Origin: Carbonactinospora thermoautotrophica
GTDB taxonomy: Bacteria; Actinomycetota; Actinomycetes; Streptomycetales; Carbonactinosporaceae
Assembly: GCF_001543895.1 (NCBI RefSeq)
Contig: NZ_JYIJ01000019.1
Coordinates: forward strand, 496,001-560,000
Length of the DNA stretch: 64,000 bases
Reading direction: 5' to 3'
The translations under genes and the position numbers were made by a program. Of the stretch, positions 53,246 through 62,742 are shown in pieces (position 1 is the stretch's first letter; each line of letters starts with the position of its first letter). Below the pieces are notes generated by a model, which did not search any database, was not told where the DNA came from, and saw nothing but the letters and a program-made list of their open reading frames with translations.

Positions 53246-53926
53246 TCAGCGGCGGCGCACAGCCGCGACCAGACCGCCGGCGCCGAGCAGCAGGGCCACC
53301 ACGGACAGGGCCAGGGCCAGGGTCGCCCTTCCCGAATCCTGCGTTTCCGTTCCGGCCTGCCCGGCGGTGAGTTGGGTGTTCTCCTGCTTCGGCACCAGCT
53401 TCAGAACAGGTGCGGGATGCTTGGGCTCGGCGGTGGCGCCCGGAGCGGCCTCCTCGATCCAACGGACGACCTCGCCGTTGTCGTAGGTCTGCAGCGCCTT
53501 GAACACCATCTGCTCGGCCTTGGGCAGCCGTCCGGCGCTGACCTGGAACTCCTCGAACTCGCCGGGCTTGACCCCCGCACCCTCGTTCGCGGTCCAGGTG
53601 ATCTTGCGCACGACCTCGGTCACCTGCTTGCCGTGCGAGTCGATCGGGGTGCTCAGCTTCGCCTTCTCGATCTGGTACGACCAGCCGGGGTGCGGCTTGA
53701 CCCTCACCGACGCCAACGGCTGGTTCTCGGGGAAGACGATTTCCAACTTGACGGTGCTCGCGTTGTCGCGTTCGTTGGGGACACGGAAGGTCAGCGAGGC
53801 GTAGCCGTCCTGCTCGGCCTCTTTGGGGTTGACGGTCACGTGCGCCGCAGCGGTGCCGGTGGCGATCGCGAGGAGCGCGACGGCGCCGGTCAGCACGGCC
53901 AACAGGCGGAAACGGATCCGGTTCAC
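53246..53926 (-). CDS. ycnI: YcnI-family copper-binding membrane protein
   Basis: 226 aa, DUF1775. Signal peptide to TAAA, after which mature His begins HVTVNPKEAEQDGYASLTFRVPNE, the family's copper-binding start. Trp-containing core, Pro/Lys linker, one C-terminal membrane helix (ATLALALSVVALLLGAGGLVAAV) and basic end. It follows the copCD gene by 27 bases, as in many copper-handling operons. Confidence 0.9.
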   Translation of the reverse strand: MNRIRFRLLAVLTGAVALLAIATGTAAAHVTVNPKEAEQDGYASLTFRVPNERDNASTVKLEIVFPENQPLASVRVKPHPGWSYQIEKAKLSTPIDSHGKQVTEVVRKITWTANEGAGVKPGEFEEFQVSAGRLPKAEQMVFKALQTYDNGEVVRWIEEAAPGATAEPKHPAPVLKLVPKQENTQLTAGQAGTETQDSGRATLALALSVVALLLGAGGLVAAVRRR

Positions 53927-53953
53927 CGGGGTTTTCCCTCCTGGCTGATGCGG

Positions 53954-55579
53954 TCAGGGATGTTTCGCGACGCCCACCCGAAAGTCCGAGGTCACCACGT
54001 GGGCGTCGACGTCTGAGGTGCGGACGGTGAGGTCGAGCCGCCAGGTGCCGGGAAAAGGCAGCGTGACCTGGCCGACATGGCCTCCTTGCGGGTCGCCGCG
54101 CAGCCGGATCTCGAACGGGCCGAGGTCACGGCCCGGCAGGCTCACCCGGGCGGTCACCTCCGGAACAGCGCGCACCCGGTGGTCCGGGTCGTGGATCACC
54201 ACGTGGAACTCGTTCGCCCCCACGGTCGCAGGAGTCACGTGCACCGAGGCGCTGCCCCCGTCCGGCAGCGGCATGGCCAGTTCCGGCGTCGGGGTCGCCG
54301 CCTGCGGCGGCGTGGCGACGAGCACCGCGGTGATGCCGAGCACCACCGCGAGGCAGGCGATCTCCACCGGCACGATCCGGCGCAACGCGGTCTCCCGGGA
54401 ACGGCGCACAGCGAGCCAGGCAAGGCCACCCAACCCGAGCAGGCCGGCGAACACGGCGATCTTGGCCAGGATCAGCCGGCCGTACGAGGTCCCGGCCAGG
54501 GCGGCGAGGGAGCCGACCTCCCGCCACGCCTGGAACGCGCCGGTGGCGGCGAGCACGGCCGCCGCGCCGACCGCCAGCCGGGAGAACCTGGCCGGCGCGT
54601 CGCCGAGCGCAGGCGCGCGCGGCGGCAGCGCGCACGCGGCCAGCATGACAAGACCGCCGGCCCACAGGCTCGCCGCGGCGAGGTGGGCCCCGTCGCTCAC
54701 CATGGCCAGCACGCGCCGCTCGCCCACCGCGGCGTGGCCGGCGATGGCATGCGTCGCGACCAGGCCGGTGGCGAGCAGGCCCGCGGCGACGACCGCCGCC
54801 CGCCGCGCGCCGGGCCGCAGCACGGCGCGCACCGGCCAGACCAGGGCGAGCAGCAGGGCGAGCCGCGCGAGGTACCCGATCCCGAACCGCGATCCCGCGG
54901 TATCGGCGAGCAGCCGCGGATCAACCACTGAGCTGAGGGGACGACCGGCGGCGTAGGGGCCGTGGACGAGCAGGCTGACGGCGGCCGCGACGAGGGCGGC
55001 GACCCATCCGCCGAGAACCAGCCGGCGCGCCCTGGGCAGGCCGCGCCCAGCGGGCCAGCACGCGGTGAGGAAGACGACGCCGCCGAGGAGTAGCGCCGTG
55101 CCGGAGTACCCGATCCAGCGGCACACCGCCAGCGCGGTCGCCGCCGCGGACACGTTCGACTGCGAGGTGCCCGGTGTGGTGACCGGGTCCACGCCGACGC
55201 CGAAGGTGAAGGCCCCCGAGACCGGATGGGTGTCGCCGGAGATCACCCGCCAGCTCACCACGTACGCGCCCGGGGCCAGCTTCGCCGGCAGCGGCAGCAC
55301 GACCGTGTGCCCCGCTACCCGAGGCGATGTCCGGATCTCTCGGCCCTGGGCGTCGAGCAGCCGGATGCCGTCGCGCGTGGGCTGGACCTGCTCGTTGAAC
55401 TCCAAAAGCACCTCGCGCGGCGCGGCGTCCAACCGCTGGCCGCCGGCCGGGATGGTGCGGACCAGCTCGGCGTGCGCGAACCCGGCCGGCGCCAACGGAC
55501 CTAACCAGATCGCGGCGAAACCGGCGCACAGGACGACCGCACGGCGCCAGCCGCCCACGCGCCGGGAGCGCCGGGTCAT
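53954..55579 (-). CDS. copCD: CopC-CopD fusion copper-uptake protein
   Basis: 541 aa from ATG55579. Signal peptide ending GFAHAEL; CopC domain with His at the mature start and in ISGDTHPVSGAF; eight-helix CopD domain (~145-400) with HGPYAAG, HAIAGHAAVG and SDGAHLAAASLWAGGL; and a C-terminal extracytoplasmic YtkA-like domain (ANEFHVVIHDPDHRVR, TWRLDLTVRTSDVDAHV). Earlier in-frame starts to 55708 lack a ribosome site. It imports or delivers copper together with YcnI. Confidence 0.85.
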   Translation of the reverse strand: MTRRSRRVGGWRRAVVLCAGFAAIWLGPLAPAGFAHAELVRTIPAGGQRLDAAPREVLLEFNEQVQPTRDGIRLLDAQGREIRTSPRVAGHTVVLPLPAKLAPGAYVVSWRVISGDTHPVSGAFTFGVGVDPVTTPGTSQSNVSAAATALAVCRWIGYSGTALLLGGVVFLTACWPAGRGLPRARRLVLGGWVAALVAAAVSLLVHGPYAAGRPLSSVVDPRLLADTAGSRFGIGYLARLALLLALVWPVRAVLRPGARRAAVVAAGLLATGLVATHAIAGHAAVGERRVLAMVSDGAHLAAASLWAGGLVMLAACALPPRAPALGDAPARFSRLAVGAAAVLAATGAFQAWREVGSLAALAGTSYGRLILAKIAVFAGLLGLGGLAWLAVRRSRETALRRIVPVEIACLAVVLGITAVLVATPPQAATPTPELAMPLPDGGSASVHVTPATVGANEFHVVIHDPDHRVRAVPEVTARVSLPGRDLGPFEIRLRGDPQGGHVGQVTLPFPGTWRLDLTVRTSDVDAHVVTSDFRVGVAKHP

Positions 55580-55895
55580 CCGACGTTCGCCAGCGGTCCG
55601 GCCGGCGGGCTCCACGCCGACGCGCGACACTGCCCACCCCGCGCCGTACGCAGGATCCCCGCCCTCGACCCCCCGCGACCGGGCATCGCTCCGGGTGCCA
55701 CCTGTCACGCCGACTTAGTCGGTGGCGCTGCCAGGAGAGTTCCGCCACGTTGGCTTCCCCGTCGCGGCGTCCCGCCCCGGGTCTGCTGGGGGTCATGAGC
55801 CGCCGGGTCGGTGGTGGGTCGAGCGCCACATCCGTCCCGCGGGAAGGACTGCTGGCGCACCGTCAGCGGTGACGAAGCGATTCGGGTCGAAGGTG

Positions 55896-55933
55896 CGTTC
55901 GCGCAGGAGCCCAGCCGGACTCCTGCGCGAACG
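55896..55933 (-). terminator. Terminator hairpin after the NCS1 permease
   Basis: A 14-bp perfect stem (CGTTCGCGCAGGAG / CTCCTGCGCGAACG) with a 10-base loop, 10 bases after the permease stop. The rest of 55580-55942 shows nothing beyond the promoter space of copCD. Confidence 0.85.
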
Positions 55934-55942
55934 GGCACAGGT

Positions 55943-57643
55943 TCAAGCGTGCTGACGCGGGGCAGGCACTTTCTCCCCGGAAGACACTCCGGACGACGAG
56001 CGGGTGCAAGCGTCGTGGCAGTCCGAGTCCAGGCTGCAGCACAGCGAGCAGATCGCTCCGGCGTGGAAGGGGCAGTCGGCGACGTCGGGCAGTTCGTAGT
56101 CGGTCTGGCAGACCACGCAGGTGCGCGTGGTGCGTTCGCCCGCGTTTTCGGCTTCGGGGCCGGAGACGAGGTTCGGCCGGGCCAGGTAGTAGCGGCCCTT
56201 GGTGGCCCACGCCACTACAGGGCAGAGCGTCATGGCGATGAGCAGGGCGAGGAAGGGGCTGAAGGCCTGGGCCAGTTCGCCGAAGGCGCCGAAGAACGCG
56301 GCGATGGATACGATCGAGGCGACGACCATGGCACCGAACCCGGCCGGGTTGACAGGGTACAGATAGGCCCGCTTGAACTCGATGTAGCGGGGGCTGAGAC
56401 CGAGCGGCTTGTTGATGACCAAGTCCGCGCAGACCGCCCCGATCCAGGCGATGGCGACATTGGAGTAAAAGCCGAGCAGCGTGTTGAGCACCTCGAACAT
56501 GCCCAGTTCCATCAGGAGCAGGGCGATGCCGCAATTGAGGAAAATGAACCAGACACGGCCCGGGTGGCGGTGGGTGACGCGGGAGAAGAAGTTCGACCAG
56601 GACAGCGAGCCGGAATAGGCGTTCGTCACGTTGATTTTGAGCTGGGAGACGATGACGAACAGCGCGGCGAACGGCAGCGCGAATTCGCCCAGCCAGGGCC
56701 GCAGCGACTCGACGTACGGGGCGATGGGTTCCAGCGCCGCGGCCGGGCCGACGGCGGCGAGGGCGCAGAAGGCGAGGAAGGCGCCGCCGAGCTGCTTGAC
56801 CGCGCCGATGACCACCCACCCTGGGCCGGCCGCGAGCACGGCCGCCCACCACCGGCGCCGGTTCGTCTCGGTTTCAGCCGGCATGAAGCGCAGGTAGTCG
56901 GCCTGCTCGCCGATCTGCGCGATGAGGGACAGCGCCACGCCCGCGCCGAGTCCGAAGCCGGTGAGCGTGAACCCGGACCCTGCCCCGTGCGTGCCCCCGA
57001 AGGAGGTGAATTCGGCGAACTTCTGCGGGCTGGTGACGGCCAGGATGACGAACGGAAGGATCAGCCCGACGATCCACAGCGGCTGGGTCCAGGCCTGCAG
57101 CTTCGCCAGGGCCGTCATCCCGTAGACGACGAAGGGGATGATGATCAACGTGGTGATCAGGTACCCCACGGGCAGCGGCAGGCCCACGGCCTCCCGGAAG
57201 GCCTGGGCCATGATCGACCCTTCCAGCGCGAAGAAGATGAAGGTGAAGCTGGCGTAGATCAGCGAGGTCAGCGTGGAACCGAAATAGCCGAACCCGGCGC
57301 CGCGCGTGAGAAGATCCATGTCCACGCCGTAGCGGGCACAGGCCCGCGCGATCGGGATTCCGGTCAGGAAGATCACCACGGCCGCGGTGAGGATAGCGGC
57401 CACCGCGTTGGTGAAGCCGTGGTTCATCACGATGCTGGCGCCGATGGCGTAGTCCGCGAGATAGGCGATGCCGCCCAGCGCCGTCGAGGCGACCAGCAAA
57501 GGCGACCAACGCCGGAAGGAGTGCGGCACGTAGCGCAGGGAGTAGTCCTCGCGCGTCTCATCGGCGACGAGCCGCGCATAGCGGCGACGCGCCTGGCGTG
57601 GCGGCTCTTCAATCGGTGGTGCGTCGGTCGTGGTCTCAGACAT
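55943..57643 (-). CDS. NCS1-family permease with Cys-rich C-terminal domain
   Basis: 566 aa. Twelve membrane helices of the NCS1/CodB family (ALGGIAYLADYAIGASIVMNHG, DLLTRGAGFGYFGSTLTSL, LSLIAQIGEQADYLRFMPAE, KINVTNAYSGSLSWSNFFSR). Residues ~505-547 form a soluble zinc-knuckle-like tail with Cys at CVVCQ, DCPFHAGAIC, CC and CHDAC, unusual for this family. ATG57643 follows GAAAGGG. Divergent from urease, so a nitrogen source such as allantoin, hydantoin or cytosine is a likely substrate; not certain. Confidence 0.8.
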   Translation of the reverse strand: MSETTTDAPPIEEPPRQARRRYARLVADETREDYSLRYVPHSFRRWSPLLVASTALGGIAYLADYAIGASIVMNHGFTNAVAAILTAAVVIFLTGIPIARACARYGVDMDLLTRGAGFGYFGSTLTSLIYASFTFIFFALEGSIMAQAFREAVGLPLPVGYLITTLIIIPFVVYGMTALAKLQAWTQPLWIVGLILPFVILAVTSPQKFAEFTSFGGTHGAGSGFTLTGFGLGAGVALSLIAQIGEQADYLRFMPAETETNRRRWWAAVLAAGPGWVVIGAVKQLGGAFLAFCALAAVGPAAALEPIAPYVESLRPWLGEFALPFAALFVIVSQLKINVTNAYSGSLSWSNFFSRVTHRHPGRVWFIFLNCGIALLLMELGMFEVLNTLLGFYSNVAIAWIGAVCADLVINKPLGLSPRYIEFKRAYLYPVNPAGFGAMVVASIVSIAAFFGAFGELAQAFSPFLALLIAMTLCPVVAWATKGRYYLARPNLVSGPEAENAGERTTRTCVVCQTDYELPDVADCPFHAGAICSLCCSLDSDCHDACTRSSSGVSSGEKVPAPRQHA

Positions 57644-57905
57644 GGGTAGCCCTTTCTCGGCGGTCAGCCACGACTCGTCAGCAGATGGTGCGAAGAGCGG
57701 GGCGGCCCTCGGCACAACCCCGAGAACTGACGCCGAAAACGTAGAAGGCTGTTGTGACGCCCTAGCTGCCGCGCCGTTTCCGGCGGGTAAGCGCAATGAT
57801 CTTCGCGTTAAAAATATGTAAATAATGTAAACAATAGATTAGTCAACGGCTCATATCTCCGTATATCGAGCCCAAATATGTGGCGTCTCGGTTAGAGTCA
57901 AAGCC
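57644..57905. promoter_or_regulatory. A+T-rich divergent promoter region of permease and urease genes
   Basis: 57795-57900 is far richer in A+T than anything nearby. It has the direct repeat ATGTAAATA-ATGTAAACA (57816-57833) and half-site-like GTTAA, GTAAA and GTCAAC strings. These resemble GlnR half sites, but the spacing does not fit, so the regulator is open. ureA starts at ATG57906. Confidence 0.45.
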
Positions 57906-58208
57906 ATGCACCTGACCGCCAGGGAACAGGAAAAGCTACTCGTGCACGTGGCCGCGGATCTCGCGATGAAACGCCGCGAGCGCGGCCTGCGGCTGAACTA
58001 TCCGGAGGCCGTCGCGGTGCTCACGGCCTTCGTCTTGGAGGGCGCGCGTGACGGCTGTTCGGTCGCCGACCTGATGGAGTCCGGACGGCGGGTGCTCTCC
58101 CGCGAGGACGTGCTGGAAGGCGTACCGGAGATGCTGGACATGGTGCAGGTCGAGGCGACGTTCCCGGACGGCACCAAGCTCGTGACGCTGCACCAGCCGA
58201 TCCCATGA
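57906..58208 (+). CDS. ureA: Urease gamma subunit
   Basis: 100 aa, standard size. [37 protein letters not shown] and [18 protein letters not shown] are the family's ends. Part of the (UreABC)3 enzyme that splits urea to ammonia and carbamate. Overlaps ureB by 4 bases (ATGA). First gene of ureABCFGD. Confidence 0.97.
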   Translation: MHLTAREQEKLLVHVAADLAMKRRERGLRLNYPEAVAVLTAFVLEGARDGCSVADLMESGRRVLSREDVLEGVPEMLDMVQVEATFPDGTKLVTLHQPIP

Positions 58209-58591
58209 GCGCCGCGCCGAGGGATCCTGAGTCGGCCGCCGTGCCGGGTGAGGTACTGGTGGCCGCCGAGCCGGTGGAACTCAACGCGGGCCGCCCGCGC
58301 GTCACGCTGGTGGTCGTCAACACCGGGGACCGCCCGATACAGGTCGGCTCGCACTACCACTTCGCCGCCGCCAATCCCGCTCTGGAGTTCGACCGGGCCG
58401 TGGCCTGGGGCCACCGGCTGGATGTTCCGGCGGGCACGTCGGTCCGGTTCGAGCCCGGTGTGCCCCGGGAGGTACGACTGGTGCCGCTCGCGGGGCGGCG
58501 GCGAGTGCCGGGGCTGCGCGGCGAACTCGCCGGTCCGCTCGACAGCGGACCGCCGCAGGGTCAGGGCCGCGCCGCAAGGACGGAGCGCTGA
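58205..58591 (+). CDS. ureB: Urease beta subunit
   Basis: 128 aa. [40 protein letters not shown] and [14 protein letters not shown] are diagnostic. The last ~25 residues (Gly/Arg/Gln-rich) are not typical. Stop overlaps the first ureC ATG within a duplicated 18-bp junction. Confidence 0.97.
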   Translation: MSAAPRDPESAAVPGEVLVAAEPVELNAGRPRVTLVVVNTGDRPIQVGSHYHFAAANPALEFDRAVAWGHRLDVPAGTSVRFEPGVPREVRLVPLAGRRRVPGLRGELAGPLDSGPPQGQGRAARTER

Positions 58592-58619
58592 TGAGCCTCA
58601 GGGACGGAGCGCTGATGAG
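58578..58619 (+). repeat. Duplicated ureB/ureC junction
   Basis: GGACGGAGCGCTGATGAG occurs at 58578-58595 and again at 58602-58619, 24 bases apart and in frame. Each copy has GGAG five bases before an ATG, giving ureC two usable starts (58591 and 58615). Confidence 0.85.
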
Positions 58620-60336
58620 TTCCCTGGATCGGGCCGCGTACGCGAAGCTGTACGGCCCCACAGTCGGGGACCGGATCCGGCTCGCGGACACCAACCTGCT
58701 GATCGAGATCACTGAGGATCGTTGCGGCGGACCAGGGCGAGCCGGTGACGAAGCCGTCTTCGGCGGCGGCAAGGTGATCCGGGAGTCGATGGGCCAGGGC
58801 GTGGCCACCCGGGCGGACGGCGCGCCCGACCTGGTGATCACCGGTGCGGTGATCCTCGACCACTGGGGGGTCGTCAAGGCCGACGTCGGGATACGTGACG
58901 GCCGCATCACGGCGCTGGGCAAGGCCGGTAATCCGGACACCATGGACGGTGTCGACCCGAAGCTGGTCATCGGCCCGTCCACCGAGGTGATCGCCGGCAA
59001 CGGGCTGATCCTCACCGCGGGGGCGGTCGACAGCCACGTCCACCTGATCTGCCCGCAGCAGTTGTCCGAGGCGCTCGCCGCGGGCGTGACCACGGTGATC
59101 GGCGGCGGTACCGGTCCCGCGGAGGGGACCAAGGCCACGACGGTCACGCCCGGGGCGTGGTACCTGGCACGGATGCTGGAGGCGCTCGACGACTGGCCGG
59201 TCAACGTGGCCCTGCTCGGCAAGGGCAACACGGTCTCGGTCGACGGGCTGTGGGAGCAGCTTCGCGGCGGAGCCAGCGGCTTCAAGCTGCACGAGGACTG
59301 GGGTTCGACCCCGGCGGCGATCGACACCTGCCTGCGGGTCGCCGATGCCGCCGGTGTGCAGGTGGCGATCCATACCGACACCCTCAACGAGGCCGGGTTC
59401 GTGGAATCGACCCTGGCCGCGATCGGGTCGCGGACCATCCACGCCTACCACACCGAAGGCGCCGGCGGTGGGCACGCGCCGGACATCATCACCGTGGCCG
59501 GCCAGCCCAATGTGCTTCCGTCGTCGACCAATCCGACCCGCCCGCATACGGTGAACACCCTCGACGAGCACCTGGACATGCTCATGGTGTGCCACCACCT
59601 CAACCCGTCCATCCCCGAGGACCTGGCTTTCGCCGAATCCCGGATCCGGCCCACCACGATGGCGGCCGAGGACGTGCTGCACGACCTCGGCGCGATCTCG
59701 ATGATCGGCTCGGACTCCCAGGCGATGGGCCGGATCGGGGAGACGATCGTGAGAACCTGGCAGACCGCGCACGTGATGAAGGAACGGCGGGGCGCGCTGC
59801 CCGGTGACGGGCCGGCCGACAACGCACGCGCGATGCGGTACGTGGCCAAGTACACCATCTGCCCGGCCGTGGCCCACGGCCTGGACGCCGAGGTCGGCTC
59901 GGTGGAGGTCGGCAAGCTCGCCGACCTGGTGCTGTGGCGGCCGGCCCTGTTCGGCGTCCGGCCGCACCTGGTCCTCAAGGGCGGGGTGATCGCGTACGCG
60001 GCGATGGGCGACGCCGGCGCCTCCATCCCGACGCCGCAACCGGTCCTGGCCCGCCCGATGTGGGGCTCGGCGCCGGCCGTCGCCTCGGCCACCTCGGTGC
60101 ACTTCGTGGCCCCCGCGGCGCTGGAGGACGGGTTGCCGGACAGGCTCGCGGTACGGCGGCGCCTGGTGCCGGTCCGTGACGTGCGCCGGCTGACCAAGAC
60201 GGATATGCCGCGCAATGACGCGCTGCCCCGCATCGAGGTGAACCCGGACACCTTCGAGGTGACCGTGGACGGGGAACGGATCGAACCGGAGCCGGCCAGC
60301 CGCCTGCCCATGACCCAGCGCTACTTCTTGTTTTGA
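58591..60336 (+). CDS. ureC: Urease alpha (catalytic) subunit
   Basis: 581 aa from the first ATG, 573 from the second. Nickel-site residues are all visible: HVH in [11 protein letters not shown], the carbamylated Lys232 in [30 protein letters not shown], catalytic CHHLNP and Asp in GSDSQAMGR. The enzyme should be active. The extra eight N-terminal residues come from the duplicated junction. Confidence 0.97.
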   Translation: MSLRDGALMSSLDRAAYAKLYGPTVGDRIRLADTNLLIEITEDRCGGPGRAGDEAVFGGGKVIRESMGQGVATRADGAPDLVITGAVILDHWGVVKADVGIRDGRITALGKAGNPDTMDGVDPKLVIGPSTEVIAGNGLILTAGAVDSHVHLICPQQLSEALAAGVTTVIGGGTGPAEGTKATTVTPGAWYLARMLEALDDWPVNVALLGKGNTVSVDGLWEQLRGGASGFKLHEDWGSTPAAIDTCLRVADAAGVQVAIHTDTLNEAGFVESTLAAIGSRTIHAYHTEGAGGGHAPDIITVAGQPNVLPSSTNPTRPHTVNTLDEHLDMLMVCHHLNPSIPEDLAFAESRIRPTTMAAEDVLHDLGAISMIGSDSQAMGRIGETIVRTWQTAHVMKERRGALPGDGPADNARAMRYVAKYTICPAVAHGLDAEVGSVEVGKLADLVLWRPALFGVRPHLVLKGGVIAYAAMGDAGASIPTPQPVLARPMWGSAPAVASATSVHFVAPAALEDGLPDRLAVRRRLVPVRDVRRLTKTDMPRNDALPRIEVNPDTFEVTVDGERIEPEPASRLPMTQRYFLF

Positions 60337-60340
60337 CCCG

Positions 60341-61051
60341 ATGACGGGCACGACCAGACCACCCGACCACCCCCGGACAGCCGCGCTGCTCCTGCTGGCC
60401 GACTCGCGGCTGCCCGCGGGCGGCCATGTCCATTCCGGTGGTCTGGAGGCGGCCGTGCGGGCCGGTCTGGTGACCGACCTCGCCTCGCTCGCCGGCTTCC
60501 TGCGCGGCCGTCTCGCCACCGTGGGTCGCGTGTCGGCGGCCTTCGCCGCCGCTGCCGTCCGCCTGGCCGGCGACCCCGACGCGGGAGCCGCCGCGTGGGC
60601 CGAACTGGACGCCGAGTTGGACGCGCGCACGCCGGCCCTGCCGCAGCGGCAGGCGTCCCGCACCCAGGGCCGCAGCCTGCTGCGGATCGCCTCGGCTGTC
60701 CACGGTCCGCACGCGCTCAGCGCGTTGCGGGAAGGCTGCGGCGAGGCACCACATCAGGCGATCGCCTTCGGCGCGCTGGCCGCGCAGGAGAGCGTACCGC
60801 CGCAGGCCGCCGCCGCCGCGATGGCGTTGGCCAGTGTGACCGGGCCCGCGAGCGCCGCGGTGCGGCTGCTCGCCCTCGACCCGGTCCGGGTCCATGCGCT
60901 GCTCGCCCGGCTCGCCCCTGAGGCGGACGCGATCGCCGCCGCCGCGGCCTCCCCCTGCCCGCCAGCGGCCCTGCCGGATGCGAGCGCGCCCCTGCTGGAC
61001 ATCCTGGCCGAACACCACACCGCACAGGAGGGACGGCTCTTTGCTTCCTGA
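60341..61051 (+). CDS. ureF: Urease accessory protein UreF
   Basis: 236 aa, mostly helical. [24 protein letters not shown] is the family start; [13 protein letters not shown] and [12 protein letters not shown] follow. UreF works with UreD and UreG to insert nickel and checks GTP use. ATG60341 is four bases after ureC. Ala-rich C-terminus overlaps ureG. Confidence 0.93.
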   Translation: MTGTTRPPDHPRTAALLLLADSRLPAGGHVHSGGLEAAVRAGLVTDLASLAGFLRGRLATVGRVSAAFAAAAVRLAGDPDAGAAAWAELDAELDARTPALPQRQASRTQGRSLLRIASAVHGPHALSALREGCGEAPHQAIAFGALAAQESVPPQAAAAAMALASVTGPASAAVRLLALDPVRVHALLARLAPEADAIAAAAASPCPPAALPDASAPLLDILAEHHTAQEGRLFAS

Positions 61052-61760
61052 GAACACTCCTTCGGTACGGCACACCCATCCCACCGGCGCCGCCCACGAC
61101 CACGCGGTGGACCCCTGGGAGCCGCCGGTCGTGCGGCACCTCGGGGCCAGCCCCCGCATCGGCATCGGCGGGCCGGTCGGGTCGGGCAAGACGGCTCTCG
61201 TCGCGGCACTGTGCCGGGCGCTGGCCGGGCGGTTGCGGCTCGGGGTGGTGACCAACGACATCTACACCACCGAGGACGCCGAGTTCCTGCGCCGGGCCGG
61301 GGTCCTCGACGACGACCGGATCGTGGCCGTACGCACCGGCTGCTGCCCGCACACCGCGATCCGGGACGACATCGCCGCCAACCTGGACGCGATCGAGGAG
61401 CTGGAGACCCGGCACGGTCCGCTCGACCTGGTGCTCGTCGAGAGCGGCGGGGACAACCTGACCGCGATGTTCAGCCGCGGCCTGGTGGACCGCCAGATCT
61501 TCGTGCTGGACGTCGCCGGAGGCGACAAGGTGCCGCGTAAAGGAGGCCCCGGAGTAACGCTCTCGGACCTGCTCGTGATCAACAAGACGGACCTCGCGCC
61601 GCTGGTCGGGGCGGACCTGGCCGTGATGGCGCGGGACGCCGAGGCGGTCCGCGAGGGCAGGCCGGTGCTGTTCACCTCGCTGGCCGAGGACCCGTACGCG
61701 AGCGCCGTGGCCGCCTGGGTGCGGGAGGTGCTCGTCGAGCTGAACGAGCGTGCCGCGTGA
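61041..61760 (+). CDS. ureG: Urease accessory GTPase UreG
   Basis: 239 aa from TTG61041 (GGAGG upstream). A His-bearing N-terminal segment ([13 protein letters not shown]) may hold nickel. P-loop GGPVGSGKT at 43-51, nickel-binding CPH in [19 protein letters not shown] and NKTDLAP for guanine. Supplies GTP energy for nickel insertion. Overlaps ureF by 11 bases and ureD by 4. Confidence 0.95.
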   Translation: MLPENTPSVRHTHPTGAAHDHAVDPWEPPVVRHLGASPRIGIGGPVGSGKTALVAALCRALAGRLRLGVVTNDIYTTEDAEFLRRAGVLDDDRIVAVRTGCCPHTAIRDDIAANLDAIEELETRHGPLDLVLVESGGDNLTAMFSRGLVDRQIFVLDVAGGDKVPRKGGPGVTLSDLLVINKTDLAPLVGADLAVMARDAEAVREGRPVLFTSLAEDPYASAVAAWVREVLVELNERAA

Positions 61761-62548
61761 GGGCCCAGGCGATCGTCGGTGTCGCGGCGGACCAGGGGCG
61801 CAGCAGGTTCGTTCAGCTCCGTTCGCAGCCGCCGCTCACCCTGCGCCCCACCGGCTCGGGATGCCTGCACCTGGTGGCCTCGGCCGCGGGACCCCTCGGC
61901 GGCGACGAACTGCGTCTCACCGTCCACGTCGGGCCGCGCGCCGACCTCGAACTGCGCGGCCTGGGTGCGTTGCTCGTCCTGCCCGGGGGCGTGGCCAGAC
62001 CTGCGACGATGCTGACCGAGCTGCGCGTGGCGGACGGCGCCTGGCTGGACGCGCGGTTCCCGCCCACCATCCTGGGGCGAGGATGCCTGCTGCACAGCCG
62101 GCTGTCGGTGGAACTGGCCGAGCACGCGGGCCTGCTCTGGTCCGAGGTCACCGTACTCGGAAGGCACGCCGAACCGTCCGGGCGAGCGGTCCAGACATTG
62201 TCGGTGACCCGCGGTGGACGGCCGCTCCTGCGCGCCACGACGGACCTGAGCGATCCGGCCCTGTACCGGTCGCCCGCGGTGCTCGGGGTCGCCCGCGCCG
62301 TCGGGCACGCGCTGGTCGTTCCCCCGCAAGACCCGCGGGATGAGGCGGCGGCCCACGCTCCGACGCCCGACACCCATGCCATGCGGGACGGCTGTTACGG
62401 CGCCGTCCACAAGCTCGCCGCGGGACATCTGGTCTGCGTCGTCGGCTCGGACGCCCGACTGGTCACCCGCCATCTCGAAGCCCTGGTCACGCCGCTGTTG
62501 GAGCAGGCTGGCGGGGCGTCCGGCGGCCACCGGCGCCCGCGCGCATGA
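61757..62548 (+). CDS. ureD: Urease accessory protein UreD (UreH)
   Basis: 263 aa. [34 protein letters not shown]-like segment, [29 protein letters not shown] are typical. It is the scaffold through which nickel reaches apo-urease. GTG61757 overlaps the ureG stop. Last gene of the operon. Confidence 0.92.
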   Translation: MRAQAIVGVAADQGRSRFVQLRSQPPLTLRPTGSGCLHLVASAAGPLGGDELRLTVHVGPRADLELRGLGALLVLPGGVARPATMLTELRVADGAWLDARFPPTILGRGCLLHSRLSVELAEHAGLLWSEVTVLGRHAEPSGRAVQTLSVTRGGRPLLRATTDLSDPALYRSPAVLGVARAVGHALVVPPQDPRDEAAAHAPTPDTHAMRDGCYGAVHKLAAGHLVCVVGSDARLVTRHLEALVTPLLEQAGGASGGHRRPRA

Positions 62549-62591
62549 GCCGCTCGGCACCGCGCCGCCGGAAACGAGTCCACCCCGGCCG

Positions 62592-62631
62592 CCACAGAAC
62601 CGAGGTCGTCCCCACAGGACCGAGGTCGTCC
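62592..62631. repeat. 20-bp imperfect tandem repeat after ureD
   Basis: CCACAGAACCGAGGTCGTCC and CCACAGGACCGAGGTCGTCC, one base different, in the 194-base gap before the convergent NuoCD-like gene. No clear terminator stem was found there. Confidence 0.7.
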
Positions 62632-62742
62632 ACGGTACGAGCCCGATCGAATCGGCTCCGCAAGGCCACCCGCGCTTCCCCACGAGCAAGCCGTGATCAA
62701 GAGGACCGGATCAGCTCACGGGCGCTGACCGAAAGACCCTGA

